Source: Bradyrhizobium roseum (lineage in GTDB: Bacteria; Pseudomonadota; Alphaproteobacteria; Rhizobiales; Xanthobacteraceae). From it: DNA of 64,000 nt. This document shows, one piece after another, positions 45,096 to 53,399 of this stretch. Under the pieces are notes generated by a model. It was not told the DNA's origin, ran no database searches, and saw only the letters and a list, made by a program, of their open reading frames with translations. The position numbers were made by a program, and so were the translations under genes. Every line of letters begins with the position of its first letter. The stretch's first letter is position 1. The stretch spans positions 310,001-374,000 of the forward strand of contig NZ_CP129212.1 in the NCBI RefSeq assembly GCF_030413175.1. Direction: 5' to 3'.

Positions 45096-45220
45096 TCTGG
45101 CCGGAAACGAATGCATCAAACGCCCAAAATTTGTCAGAACGGCGTTTCTCGCATAGAAGCGCTGCCTTCCCCCTTTCCGCATCAAACGGCGGGGCGGCAA
45201 ATTTCCTCGGAGAGTGAACG

Positions 45221-46255
45221 ATGGGTTACAAAGTCGCTGTCGTCGGTGCGACCGGCAATGTCGGGCGCGAAATGCTCAACATCCTCGACGAGCGCAAATT
45301 TCCCGCCGACGAGGTCGTGGCGCTGGCCTCGCGCCGCAGCGTCGGCGTCGAGGTCTCCTATGGCGACCGCACCCTGAAGGTCAAAGCCCTCGAGCATTAT
45401 GATTTTTCCGACGTCGACATCTGCCTGATGTCGGCGGGCGGTGCGGTGTCGAAGGAATGGTCGCCGAAGATCGGCGCCGCCGGCGCGGTCGTGATCGACA
45501 ATTCGTCGGCCTGGCGCATGGACCCGGACGTGCCGCTGATCGTGCCCGAGGTGAACGCCGACGCGATCAAGGGTTTTGCCAAGAAGAACATCATCGCCAA
45601 CCCGAACTGCTCGACCGCGCAGCTCGTGGTGGCGCTGAAGCCGCTGCACGACAAGGCCACCATCAAGCGCGTGGTGGTCGCGACCTACCAGTCGGTGTCG
45701 GGCGCGGGCAAGGATGCAATGGACGAACTGTTCTCGCAGACCAAGGCCGTCTACACCAACAGCGAGCTGATCAACAAGAAATTCCCCAAGCGCATCGCCT
45801 TCAACGTCATTCCGCAGATCGACGTCTTCATGGAGGACGGCTACACCAAGGAAGAGTGGAAGATGATGATGGAGACCAAGAAGATTCTTGATCCCAAAAT
45901 CAGGCTGACCGCGACCTGCGTGCGCGTGCCCGTGTTCGTCGGCCATTCGGAAGCCGTCAACATCGAGTTCGAAAACCCGATCACCGCCGATGAAGCCCGC
46001 AACATCCTGCGCAACGCCCCGGGCTGCCTCGTCATCGACAAGCACGAGCCCGGCGGCTACGTGACGCCGTATGAGGCGGCGGGCGAGGACGCCACCTACA
46101 TCAGCCGCATCCGCGAGGACAACACCGTCGAGAACGGTCTCGAACTGTGGTGCGTGTCGGACAATCTGCGCAAGGGCGCCGCGCTGAACGCGATCCAGAT
46201 CGCCGAAAGCCTGATCAACCGCAAGCTGATCACCGCGAAGAAGAAGGCGGCTTAA
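45221..46255 (+). CDS. asd: Aspartate-semialdehyde dehydrogenase
   Basis: 344 residues. It reduces aspartyl phosphate to aspartate semialdehyde with NADPH, the branch to lysine/diaminopimelate, threonine and methionine. Motifs: VVGATGNVGREMLNIL (6-21), the nucleophile Cys in IANPNCSTAQLV (about 130), QSVSGAGKDAMDEL, and RVPVFVGHSEAVNIEF with the substrate-binding Arg and His. GGAGAG lies 7 bp before the ATG. The yqhA-type gene follows after 17 bp and is probably cotranscribed. Confidence 0.98.
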   Translation: MGYKVAVVGATGNVGREMLNILDERKFPADEVVALASRRSVGVEVSYGDRTLKVKALEHYDFSDVDICLMSAGGAVSKEWSPKIGAAGAVVIDNSSAWRMDPDVPLIVPEVNADAIKGFAKKNIIANPNCSTAQLVVALKPLHDKATIKRVVVATYQSVSGAGKDAMDELFSQTKAVYTNSELINKKFPKRIAFNVIPQIDVFMEDGYTKEEWKMMMETKKILDPKIRLTATCVRVPVFVGHSEAVNIEFENPITADEARNILRNAPGCLVIDKHEPGGYVTPYEAAGEDATYISRIREDNTVENGLELWCVSDNLRKGAALNAIQIAESLINRKLITAKKKAA

Positions 46256-46272
46256 AACGGGGAGGCACGGGC

Positions 46273-46842
46273 GTGGGTGCAACGGAGCCGGATCAAGCGG
46301 CCGAACAGGCCTATTCCTACAAGCCCAATCCGGCCCTGAAGCGCGCGGAGCGCCGTGTCGAGAGCGTGCTGTTCAACAGCCGCTGGCTGATGGCGCCGTT
46401 CTATTTCGGCCTGGTCATCAGCCTTGCGGTGCTGCTGTACAAATTCTGCGTGGTGTTGTGGGAGTTCATCGTCCACGCGCCGGGGGCCAAGGAAGCCGAC
46501 ATCATCCTCGGCGCGCTCTCGCTGATCGACCTTTCGCTGACTGGCAACCTGATCCTGATCGTGGTGTTCTCCGGTTACGAGAACTTCGTCTCCAAGATCG
46601 ATCCGGCCGGCCACCCGGACTGGCCGGAATGGATGACGAAGGTCAATTTCAGCGGCCTGAAGCAGAAACTGATGGCCTCCATCGTGGCGATATCGGCAAT
46701 CCAGGTGCTGAAGGCCTTCATGAACATCGATACCGCCTTCGATCCAAACAAGCTCGGCTGGCTGGTCGGCGTGCATCTGGTGTTCGTATTTTCGGCCTTC
46801 ATGCTGGCGATCTCCGACCGCTGGGGCGGCGGCGACCACTAG
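46273..46842 (+). CDS. UPF0114 / YqhA family membrane protein
   Basis: 189 residues, about four helices. RRVESVLFNSRWLMAPFYFGLVISLAVL, IDLSLTGNLILIVVFSGYENFVSKID and IVAISAIQVLKAFM match the conserved core of the YqhA (TIGR00645/UPF0114) family, whose role is unknown. The start is GTG 46273 with GGAGG 7 bp upstream; it sits 17 bp after asd. A dispersed repeat begins at the base after the first letter of the stop codon. Confidence 0.85.
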   Translation: MGATEPDQAAEQAYSYKPNPALKRAERRVESVLFNSRWLMAPFYFGLVISLAVLLYKFCVVLWEFIVHAPGAKEADIILGALSLIDLSLTGNLILIVVFSGYENFVSKIDPAGHPDWPEWMTKVNFSGLKQKLMASIVAISAIQVLKAFMNIDTAFDPNKLGWLVGVHLVFVFSAFMLAISDRWGGGDH

Positions 46843-46943
46843 AGCGTTTTCCAGCGAAGTGGAACCGGTTCGCGTAAAGAAAACGCGTCAAAACAAGAGT
46901 CTAGAGCCCCGTTCCGATTCAATCGGAACGGAAAAGGCTCTAG
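46841..46943. repeat. Composite dispersed repeat (AGAGCGTTTTCC + CTAGAGCC palindrome)
   Basis: Two units in tandem. The first carries AGAGCGTTTTCCAGCGAAGTGG and AAGAAAACGCGTCAAAACA; the second is a palindrome from CTAGAGCC (46911) to GGCTCTAG (46943) with CGTTCCGATT / AATCGGAACG as its stem. Both are families I know from many rhizobial genomes. Confidence 0.75.
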
Positions 46944-46965
46944 CTTGCGCGGCTAATTCTCGTCG

Positions 46966-47619
46966 CTATCCGCTTGCCGGTCCCCCGACGCTCTGAAATT
47001 CCTTCGCCTGCTGATCGAGCACGAACAGCGATCCCTCCGCGACGCCGAAATAGGCGCCGTGCAATTGCATCTCGCCTTTCTCGACGCGGCTGCGCACGAA
47101 CGGGAACGTCATCAGGTTTTCGAGTGAGCGGAAGATCGCGGCCTTTTCGATCCTGACCACGAAATCCTGCATCGCCTCATGTTCGCGCTGCTCGACGACC
47201 TCGCCTGGCTTGATGAACATCGCCATCCAGCGGCCGATGAAATCGCCCGGCGACAGCGGGTCGATCTTGTCGATGAAGGCGCGGATGCCGCCGCACTGCG
47301 CGTGGCCGAGCACCACGACATGCTGGATGCGCAGCACGTTGACGGCGTATTCAAGCGCCGCCGAGACGCCATGCGCGCCGCCGTCGGGCTGATAGACCGG
47401 CACCAGATTGGCGACGTTGCGCACCACGAACAATTCGCCGGGGCCGGCGTCGAAAATCACTTCCGGCGAGACGCGGGAATCGCAGCAGCCGATCACCATC
47501 ACGGCCGGCGACTGGCCCCGCTCGGAGAGTTCCCGGTAGCGCGTCTGTTCGGTCGGCAGCCGCTGTGAGGTAAAGGCCTGGTAGCCGTCGAGCAGATGTC
47601 TCGGGAATGAGGTTGTCAT
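46966..47619 (-). CDS. Beta-class carbonic anhydrase
   Basis: 217 residues; it interconverts CO2 and bicarbonate. Zinc and catalytic residues appear in VIGCCDSRVSPE (Cys and the Asp-Arg dyad, about 43-53) and VLGHAQCGGIRAF (His-x2-Cys, about 103-106). NVANLVPVYQ and MQLHGAYFGVAEGSLFVLD are standard. It is cytoplasmic, with no signal. AAGG precedes the ATG by 4-5 bp. It is divergent from the CitE-like gene. Confidence 0.95.
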   Translation of the reverse strand: MTTSFPRHLLDGYQAFTSQRLPTEQTRYRELSERGQSPAVMVIGCCDSRVSPEVIFDAGPGELFVVRNVANLVPVYQPDGGAHGVSAALEYAVNVLRIQHVVVLGHAQCGGIRAFIDKIDPLSPGDFIGRWMAMFIKPGEVVEQREHEAMQDFVVRIEKAAIFRSLENLMTFPFVRSRVEKGEMQLHGAYFGVAEGSLFVLDQQAKEFQSVGGPASG

Positions 47620-47735
47620 GTGCCTTCTGCCTGTATTCGGCCATGCCTAACCATGATCCGGTGACCGGAACAAGGCTTTCGGACCCGGGTCCGAAATGTT
47701 AGGGCGAGGGACCCAGACACCCGAGGAACCAGCCC

Positions 47736-48614
47736 ATGATCCGTCCGCGCCGCAGCCTGTTGTTCATGCCGGGATCGAACGCGCGGGCGCTGGAAAAGGC
47801 CCGCACGCTGTCGGCCGACGCGATCATTCTCGACCTCGAGGACTCCGTGGCGCCGGACGCCAAGGCCGCGGCGCGCGACCAGATCGCCAAGGCCGTTGCT
47901 GCCGGCGGGTTCGGCAAGCGCGAGGTGCTGATCCGCGTCAACAGCCTCGATACGCCGTGGTGGGTCGACGACGTCACCATGGCCGGCAAGGCGCGGCCTG
48001 ACGGCATCCTGGTTCCCAAGATTTCCACGGTGGCCGATCTCAACGCCATCGCCAACCGTCTCAGCGACATCAACGCCGACACGTCGATCCGGGTCTGGGC
48101 CATGCTGGAAACCGCGCGGGGGGTGCTCGACGCCGACAAGCTCGCCGCGGCGTCGAAAGATTCGGAGACCCGGCTCGCCGGCTTCGTGTTCGGGCCCAAC
48201 GATATCTCGCGCGAAACCCGCATCCGCATGCAGCCGGGCCGCGCCGCGATGATCCCGATGATCACGCACTGCATTCTGGCGACGCGCGCGCACGGGCTCG
48301 AAATTCTCGACGGACCCTACAGCGACATCGGCAATCTCGACGGCTTTGCCGCCGAATGCGCGCAGGGCCGCGATCTCGGGTTCGACGGCAAGACGCTGAT
48401 CCATCCGAGCCATATCGAGGCCTGCAACGCCATCTTCACGCCGCCGGCGGAAGAGGTCGCCGAGGCGCGCAAGATCATCGCGGCATTCGAAAAGCCGGAA
48501 AACGCCTCCCGCGGCGCCATCCAGCTCGACGGTCGGATGGTGGAGCGGCTGCACGCCGACATGGCAAAGCGAACCATCGCGATTGCGGATGCAATCGCGG
48601 CGATGGGGAATTAG
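47736..48614 (+). CDS. HpcH/HpaI aldolase / citrate lyase beta (CitE-like) family, CoA-ester lyase
   Basis: 292 residues. RRSLLFMPGSNARALEKA and ILDLEDSVAPDAKAAAR (about 32-45, substrate and Mg region) begin the barrel. MLETARGVLDADKL holds the Glu, and FGPNDISRETR has the Asp that ligates Mg2+. GKTLIHPSHIEACNAIF marks the C-terminal lid. Members cleave malyl-CoA, methylmalyl-CoA or citramalyl-CoA; which one is unclear without citDF neighbours. GAGGAA lies 8 bp before the ATG. Confidence 0.9.
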   Translation: MIRPRRSLLFMPGSNARALEKARTLSADAIILDLEDSVAPDAKAAARDQIAKAVAAGGFGKREVLIRVNSLDTPWWVDDVTMAGKARPDGILVPKISTVADLNAIANRLSDINADTSIRVWAMLETARGVLDADKLAAASKDSETRLAGFVFGPNDISRETRIRMQPGRAAMIPMITHCILATRAHGLEILDGPYSDIGNLDGFAAECAQGRDLGFDGKTLIHPSHIEACNAIFTPPAEEVAEARKIIAAFEKPENASRGAIQLDGRMVERLHADMAKRTIAIADAIAAMGN

Positions 48615-48755
48615 GGCTCTAGCCGAAAAAACTATTATATTATATCAGGTTAGGCCGGGAGCCGACGTTGCCCGGTCTAGTTTGCATGGGGTTGTTTTTG
48701 AGATTTTGTGTCCGGGCGCCGGCCAACGCACTGACTGACATCCGGCCGTCCTGAC

Positions 48756-49109
48756 CTAATCGCGCTTCAGGCTCAGAATATAATTCGTGAGATCATCGGC
48801 CTGGGCGGGCGTGATGATGAGATTGGGCATCCGGTGATGGCTGGTCTTCATGAAGACTTTGAGCGATAGCGCCGTGGTCGAAACCCGGTTGGCGATCGCG
48901 ACAAAATCCGGCCCGCGGCTTCTCACGCCCGCGGTCGTCGCTTCGATGGCGTGGCAGTTCTTGCACCAGGCCTCGGCAAGGCCGTGTCCGGCTGAAACGC
49001 TCTCGGACGGCAGCGGCGCGCCGTTCGCGTTGTGCAGCCTTACGAACAGCAGTGCCGCGACCGCGGCAATCGTCGCGATCAGGATATGCAGCCAGGTAGA
49101 ACGCGCCAT
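48756..49109 (-). CDS. Membrane-anchored monohaem cytochrome c
   Basis: 117 residues: an uncleaved-looking N-terminal helix (WLHILIATIAAVAALLFV), then one c-type domain with CKNCH (about 49-53) as haem-attachment site and HHRMPNL supplying the Met ligand. LTNYILSLKRD is the terminal helix. GGGAG lies about 10 bp before ATG 49109; a TTG at 49118 is too close to that site. It is probably an electron carrier in the periplasm. The DUF6455 gene ends 24 bp upstream. Confidence 0.9.
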   Translation of the reverse strand: MARSTWLHILIATIAAVAALLFVRLHNANGAPLPSESVSAGHGLAEAWCKNCHAIEATTAGVRSRGPDFVAIANRVSTTALSLKVFMKTSHHRMPNLIITPAQADDLTNYILSLKRD

Positions 49110-49133
49110 TCTCGGCAACTCCCGGCGCTGACT

Positions 49134-49547
49134 CTACTGGTGTACCCGCGGGCCGAGGCCGTCGATCGTGTCGGCATTGCCGCAATATTCTTCGTAGTGC
49201 TTTGCCGCAGTACCGGCGGCGAGATCTCGGTCGCACTGGCGCTTGTGATTGCACATCGAGCAGACGCGCTCCATGTCGCGCAGCACGTGGGGCTCGGTGC
49301 GTGCCAAGGCCTCCTGGTCGATGCCAAGGGCGATCAGCATCTTCGGCAGCTCGTCGGCGGCGTGCGGGCCCTGACGGACCAGTTCCTCGAGGTCGTTGGG
49401 AGACATCCGCAATTCGCCGGCGATCTGGCTGAAATTGGCGGCGTCCATCTCGTGCATTTCCCGCATCTCGCGGCGGTGCTTCAGCCAATCGCCAAAGGTG
49501 TCGACGACGAGGCTGACGACGGGATAGGGCTTTTCCTGAACGGTCAT
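49134..49547 (-). CDS. DUF6455-like cysteine protein
   Basis: 137 residues, cytoplasmic. The N-terminal half is helical (FGDWLKHRREMREMHEMDAANF, ELRMSPNDLEELVRQG) and the end carries CSMCNHKRQCDRDLAAG and YCGNAD, four Cys likely to bind a metal or cluster. This pattern matches DUF6455 as I recall it. AAGGGAG lies 7 bp before ATG 49547; an earlier ATG (49574) lacks a site. It precedes the cytochrome c gene by 24 bp and may share its transcript. Confidence 0.78.
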   Translation of the reverse strand: MTVQEKPYPVVSLVVDTFGDWLKHRREMREMHEMDAANFSQIAGELRMSPNDLEELVRQGPHAADELPKMLIALGIDQEALARTEPHVLRDMERVCSMCNHKRQCDRDLAAGTAAKHYEEYCGNADTIDGLGPRVHQ

Positions 49548-49643
49548 GGCGCGGCTCCCTTGAGGTACGGTCATGACTTAAAGTGCATCCAGACAGCGTC
49601 GGCGTCGTTGCGCTGGATCAAATTGGAAGCGGCGCGTGCCGCG

Positions 49644-50432
49644 CTATTTTCCAAACTTCTCCGTGGCCCACGCGTAAAGGCTGCCTTCGATCGGAGCCTG
49701 TCCTCCGCGTCCCTTCGGCGAGATGTGCAGCCCGATGATACCGGGATCGGCGAGCAGTCTGGAAAAATCCGACGGCTCGAAGAACAGTTTTGGCTCGGCG
49801 TGGACCGCATAAAAAGACTGTTTTGGAAGTGCGTGGCGCAGCGCGCCGGTGCGGCGCGCCAGCGCGGTGATGGCGGCGGGACCATAGATCGCGACGCGGA
49901 TGTCGGAGAGGCGGCTCGACCGATGACGCAACTGGCGCAGCATGAACGTGACGCGGTGGCGCAGCGCCAACCAATCCGGCGTGAGGTCTTCCTGCTCCAT
50001 CAGCTCCGCGAACGCCGTCACGATCGGATGATGCGCCGGCAGGTACAGCACCGAGTTGCCGATCTGGCGGCGGCGCTCCAGCGCGAAATAGGGTTTTGCC
50101 GGATCGATCTCGACCGGTTTCAGCAGCAGCACGTCGGCGTCGAGCCACAGCCCGGCGCGCTCGGCCATCAGCCGCATGCGGAAGAAATCGCTGAACTGCA
50201 GAATGGTCCAGTCGCGCCAGCTTCCATCCGGCTCCGGCGGGCGCAGCCGTCCGGCAAACGAATGCGGCAGGATCGCCTCGGCCTCGGCGTTGCCGACGCC
50301 GTCGGGCAGGCCCGGGATCGGGTCGAAACTGTAGACGGTGACCTTGTGGCCGGCGGCGACCTGCGAGCGCAGGCAGGTCAGCCGCAGCCGGTCGAGCGGC
50401 CCGTGCCAGAACGTGACGACGTCAGGCCGCAT
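49644..50432 (-). CDS. Glycosyltransferase of the DXD sugar-binding (Gly_transf_sug) type
   Basis: 262 residues. QFSDFFRMRLMAERAGLWLDADVLLLKP (about 80-107) contains the DxD metal/nucleotide-sugar motif in the context of the capsular-sugar/alpha-1,4-glycosyltransferase family. There is no membrane anchor. The C-terminal third ends with GLHISPKG, where a His often completes the site. GGAAGG lies 7 bp before the ATG. The gene follows leuD's terminator. Acceptor and donor are unknown; surface polysaccharide is likely. Confidence 0.83.
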   Translation of the reverse strand: MRPDVVTFWHGPLDRLRLTCLRSQVAAGHKVTVYSFDPIPGLPDGVGNAEAEAILPHSFAGRLRPPEPDGSWRDWTILQFSDFFRMRLMAERAGLWLDADVLLLKPVEIDPAKPYFALERRRQIGNSVLYLPAHHPIVTAFAELMEQEDLTPDWLALRHRVTFMLRQLRHRSSRLSDIRVAIYGPAAITALARRTGALRHALPKQSFYAVHAEPKLFFEPSDFSRLLADPGIIGLHISPKGRGGQAPIEGSLYAWATEKFGK

Positions 50433-50457
50433 TCGCGCTGCCTTCCCTTAAACGAAA

Positions 50458-50480
50458 GAGCCCCGATGCGATCGGGGCTC
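50458..50480 (-). terminator. Intrinsic terminator after leuD
   Basis: Stem GAGCCCCGAT / ATCGGGGCTC with loop GCG; on the minus strand followed by TTTCGTTT. Confidence 0.85.
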
Positions 50481-50504
50481 CCGTAACACACTCGGATGAC
50501 ACGA

Positions 50505-51110
50505 TCAGGCCCAGGCGCGCTCTTGCTTCAGCTTCGCCTCGTAGGTGTCGATCGACGACTTCTTTTCCATGGTCAGGCCGATGTCGTCGAGGCCGTTGAT
50601 CAGGCAGTGCTTGCGGAACGGATCGATCTCGAACTTGACCGTGCCGCCGTCGGGACCGCGGATCTCCTGGTTGGGGAGGTCAATGGTCAGCGTCGCATTG
50701 GCGCCGCGCTCGGCGTCGTCGAACAGCTTGTCGAGGTCGTCCTGGGTGACGCGGATCGGCAAAATGCCGTTCTTGAAACAGTTGTTGTAGAAGATGTCGC
50801 CGAACGAGGTCGAGATCACGCAGCGGATGCCGAAATCCAGCAGCGCCCAGGGCGCGTGCTCGCGGCTGGAACCGCAGCCGAAATTGTCGCCGGCGACCAG
50901 CACCTTGGCGTTGCGATAGGCCGGCTGGTTGAGCACGAAGTCCGGGTTCTCGCTGCCGTCGTCCTTGTAGCGCTGCTCGGAGAAAAGCCCCTTGCCGAGG
51001 CCGGTGCGCTTGATGGTCTTGAGGTACTGCTTCGGGATGATCATGTCGGTGTCGACATTGATGATCTTCAGGGGCGCAGCTACGCCTTCCAGGGTGGTGA
51101 ACTTGTCCAT
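50505..51110 (-). CDS. leuD: 3-isopropylmalate dehydratase small subunit
   Basis: 201 residues. With LeuC it isomerises 2- to 3-isopropylmalate. [16 protein letters not shown] near the N-terminus and [23 protein letters not shown] (about 70-92) are the aconitase swivel-domain signatures. GGGAAG lies 6 bp before the ATG. It is separated from leuC by 4.7 kb including the IS element, whereas many bacteria keep the two adjacent. Confidence 0.97.
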   Translation of the reverse strand: MDKFTTLEGVAAPLKIINVDTDMIIPKQYLKTIKRTGLGKGLFSEQRYKDDGSENPDFVLNQPAYRNAKVLVAGDNFGCGSSREHAPWALLDFGIRCVISTSFGDIFYNNCFKNGILPIRVTQDDLDKLFDDAERGANATLTIDLPNQEIRGPDGGTVKFEIDPFRKHCLINGLDDIGLTMEKKSSIDTYEAKLKQERAWA

Positions 51111-51192
51111 CGGTCGCTTCCCGGTTGAATTGGGGGCAAGGCCGTTGATTTATCCCGAATATCGCCCCGGTAAAAGACCCAAATACGCAATC

Positions 51193-51591
51193 CTAGCCCG
51201 CAGCCGCCTCGATCGCCTCCATATCGGCATCCGACAGGCCGAAATGGTGCCCGATCTCGTGGATCAGGACGTGGCGGACGATATGGCCCAGCGTTTCCTC
51301 ATGCTCGGCCCAATAGTCGAGGATCGGCCGCCGGTACAACCAGATCATGTTGGGCAGGCGGGCGACGTCGCCGTGGCTCTGCTGCGGCAGGCCGATGCCC
51401 TGGAACAGGCCGAGCAGGTCGAACTCGCTCTGCGCCGCCATCTCCTCCAGCACCTCGTCGGTCGGGAAGTCGTCGACGCGGATGATCACGCCCTCGCACA
51501 GGGTGCGGAACGTCTCCGGCAGGCGCTCGAACACCTCATGCGCCATGACTTCCATTTCGGCGAGCGAGGGGGCTTTTGCTTCGGTCCACAT
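51193..51591 (-). CDS. Zinicin-like metallopeptidase family protein
   Basis: 132 residues from MWTEAKAPSLAEM. The zinc motif HEIGHHFGLSDADME (HExxH, about 115-119) is near the C-terminus, preceded by TLGHIVRHVLI. The protein is of minimal length, typical of the small DUF1025/zinicin family found in many alphaproteobacteria. There is no signal peptide. Upstream in-frame ATG 51627 is possible; neither start has a strong ribosome site. Substrates are unknown. Confidence 0.87.
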   Translation of the reverse strand: MWTEAKAPSLAEMEVMAHEVFERLPETFRTLCEGVIIRVDDFPTDEVLEEMAAQSEFDLLGLFQGIGLPQQSHGDVARLPNMIWLYRRPILDYWAEHEETLGHIVRHVLIHEIGHHFGLSDADMEAIEAAAG

Positions 51592-51700
51592 CAGGACGTA
51601 TTTAGCGTGTGTTATGCCCGTGCGCATCCTGGTTTTGCGAGTTGACCTCGGCGCGCCAATCAGTGACCGTACGGGAATATCAGGCGTGGATGGACTTCAG

Positions 51701-52024
51701 ATGAAGCGGATTGTGACGGTCGCGGTTTGGGCTGCTTTTGCCGGGCTTTTGCTGCCGGGTACGATGGCGCAGGCGCAGACGGCGTCGCCCGAACCGCGTA
51801 TCGCGACGGCATCAAAATCCGCTGTCACCGATATGTCCGCGCAGCGGCGGCGGCCGTTGCGGCGCGTGCCGATCTACCGGCAGGATTGGGCGCCCGACGT
51901 CTATCCGCGCTACAATCCCGGCCCCAACGCCGTGCGCTCCTGCACCGCGCATTACGCCCCGGAGTACCGGCCGAGCGGCACGGTGATCACCCCGCGCATG
52001 AACTGCTACTGGCGGCCGGGCTAG
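51701..52024 (+). CDS. Small exported Arg/Pro/Tyr-rich protein (cluster member A)
   Basis: 107 residues: signal peptide (TVAVWAAFAGLLLPGTMAQAQ), then a short linker with ASKSAVTDMSAQRRRPLRR and a Tyr/Pro/Arg-rich tail with two Cys (RSCTAHYAPEYRPSG, MNCYWRPG). The TD-SA-RR motif recurs in the gene at 52625. No known domain. GGA lies 7 bp before the ATG. It is the first of four small exported low-complexity proteins between 51.7 and 55.4 kb. Confidence 0.7.
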   Translation: MKRIVTVAVWAAFAGLLLPGTMAQAQTASPEPRIATASKSAVTDMSAQRRRPLRRVPIYRQDWAPDVYPRYNPGPNAVRSCTAHYAPEYRPSGTVITPRMNCYWRPG

Positions 52025-52130
52025 GTTTTTCCCGCTCCATCTGTTGTCGCGGTTTTCTATGACGGGCCCAGCATCGCCGTCCTTCACCGATTGGCGTGCG
52101 CGTCGATTGCGGCGAACGGCTGAGGTCTTC

Positions 52131-52168
52131 CGTTCATGTTCGTGGCGCGTTCATTCAGAACCCATTCA
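52131..52168 (+). promoter_or_regulatory. CGTTCA repeat element upstream of the His-rich gene
   Basis: CGTTCA at 52131 and 52148 and CATTCA at 52163. TGGCGCGTTCA at 52143-52153 is identical to 54665-54675 upstream of the Gly-rich gene. The distance to the start codon is also similar (about 95 and 105 bp). It is a candidate activator site; no regulator is identified. Confidence 0.4.
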
Positions 52169-52247
52169 AGTCCCGGGCCCCAGATTGCGTGCAGCGTTGC
52201 GGCGAGCGATTCGGCGCAGACGTGACCCGGACCCAAGGAGAGTATTC

Positions 52248-52484
52248 ATGCAGTTCGCTAAACTATTGGGACTCGCCGCGGTTGGCGCAGTGCTCGTGCT
52301 CGCAAGCCCGGCCGAACGCGCCAACGCGCTATCGCTCAGCAATCCCGGCGCCGCTGCGGCGGTTCAGGAGGATACGAAGCCCGCGGCGACGGAAGTGCAC
52401 TGGCGGCATCGTCATCACCACCGGTGGCACCGCTGGCATCGTCACCATCACCACCATCATCATCGCCACTACCGCCGTTGGTGA
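52248..52484 (+). CDS. Exported histidine-rich peptide (cluster member B)
   Basis: 78 residues: signal peptide (LLGLAAVGAVLVLASPAERANA), a motif ALSLSNPGAAAAV, then TEVHWRHRHHHRWHR and a run of seven His before RHYRRW. About 17 of the last 30 residues are His, with Trp and Arg, which strongly suggests metal (Zn, Ni, Cu) or polyanion binding in the periplasm. The segment RAxALSLSxPG...TEV is shared with the protein at 54780. AAGGAG lies 7 bp before the ATG and a terminator follows. Confidence 0.75.
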   Translation: MQFAKLLGLAAVGAVLVLASPAERANALSLSNPGAAAAVQEDTKPAATEVHWRHRHHHRWHRWHRHHHHHHHRHYRRW

Positions 52485-52503
52485 ACGCAGTTTGATTGAA
52501 ATC

Positions 52504-52533
52504 AATAGGCCCGCCTGATCGCGGGCCTATTTT
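52504..52533 (+). terminator. Intrinsic terminator after the His-rich gene
   Basis: 11-bp stem AATAGGCCCGC / GCGGGCCTATT with loop CTGATC, followed by TT. Confidence 0.87.
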
Positions 52534-52624
52534 GATTCCGATCTCATCGGCGCGGACATCGCCGCCATGAAGCGGCACGGTTGCTGCGCCATTCTGGCTA
52601 CCCAACGAGCGTAAGGAGTTCGCC

Positions 52625-52963
52625 ATGAAAACATTGATCGGCGCCGCGATGATCGCTGGCGCTTTGGCATTGGCCGGACCGGCCGCGATCGATGCGGCTG
52701 TTGCCGCGCCGCAGACGAAGGCGCGAACGGTCGCATCGTCGGATGCGACCGACTTCAGCGCGCACCGGCGCCACTACCGGCGCTACCATCGATACGGCTA
52801 CCGGCCATACTATCGGCCGGCCTACAGGCCTTATTACTATGCGCGGCCCTATTACTACCAACCCTACCCGTACTATCGCCCCTATCCCTACTACCACAGG
52901 CCTTACCCCTATTTCGGCGTGGGGCCTTTCGGCTTTGGCGTGGGAATTGGGCCGTACTGGTAA
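52625..52963 (+). CDS. Exported tyrosine/proline-rich protein (cluster member C)
   Basis: 112 residues: signal peptide (AAMIAGALALAGPAAIDAAVA), a DATDFSAHRRHYRR motif akin to the 51701 protein, then a low-complexity Tyr/Pro/Arg region (PYYYARPYYYQPYPYY) and a Gly/Phe end (FGVGPFGFGVGIG). There are over 25 Tyr in total. No known domain; it is probably extended or aggregates at the cell surface. AAGGAG lies 6 bp before the ATG. Confidence 0.72.
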   Translation: MKTLIGAAMIAGALALAGPAAIDAAVAAPQTKARTVASSDATDFSAHRRHYRRYHRYGYRPYYRPAYRPYYYARPYYYQPYPYYRPYPYYHRPYPYFGVGPFGFGVGIGPYW

Positions 52964-53000
52964 CGGATGGCCCGCCAATCGGTTTTACGCTGTCCTCTCC

Positions 53001-53090
53001 CAGGGTGGGTTGAGCGGAGCGAGCCGACCAAAGTGCCGCTTGCACGGTGAAGTAGGGTGGGCACGTCGCTTCGCTGCTCTGCCCACCCTC
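53001..53090. repeat. Two abutting partial repeats (CAGGGTGGGTTGAGCG and GTAGGGTGGGCA units)
   Basis: 53052-53090 is a short form of the GTAGGGTGGGCA palindrome (ends GTAGGGTGGGCA / TGCCCACCCT). The 5' neighbour GGGTGGGTTGAGCGGAGCGAGCC is one arm of another common unit. They lie just left of the IS element. Confidence 0.65.
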
Positions 53091-53133
53091 ATATGGGGAT
53101 TTGAGAGTCAAGGCTGTTCTCCTGGTTTGGGTT

Positions 53134-53399
53134 AGGGGTTTGACGGTGGTAGGGCGGCGCGTGGAGCCATGCGTAGCGCAGCGCGCCGACCGGGCTCCGG
53201 GCGAGGATTGGCTTCCGAAGATTTCTGCAGCTCACTGCATCACCTCATATCCGGTCGGATCGTTAGATCCGGACCCACCTTCCGCATGCTTGCGGCAAGG
53301 AAGCCTGGCTAGGATGAGACCCATCTACAAAACGACGTTTGAAGCCCTAGGATGGCACGGTCATCATCCATCCCCGCACGGGCGCGGCGAGGTGTTGGT
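53134..53399 (-). ncRNA. Candidate IS110/IS1111 bridge RNA region
   Basis: The non-coding part of the IS folds locally into at least three hairpins: GCGGCGCG (53154) with CGCGCCG (53182); GGTCGGATC-GTTA-GATCCGGACC (53253-53275, one bulge); and CCGCA-TGCT-TGCGG (53282-53295) with outer pairing CCTT/AAGG. IS110 elements are known to encode a structured bridge RNA in this part that pairs with donor and target DNA. Strand, limits and guide loops are not determined here. Confidence 0.45.
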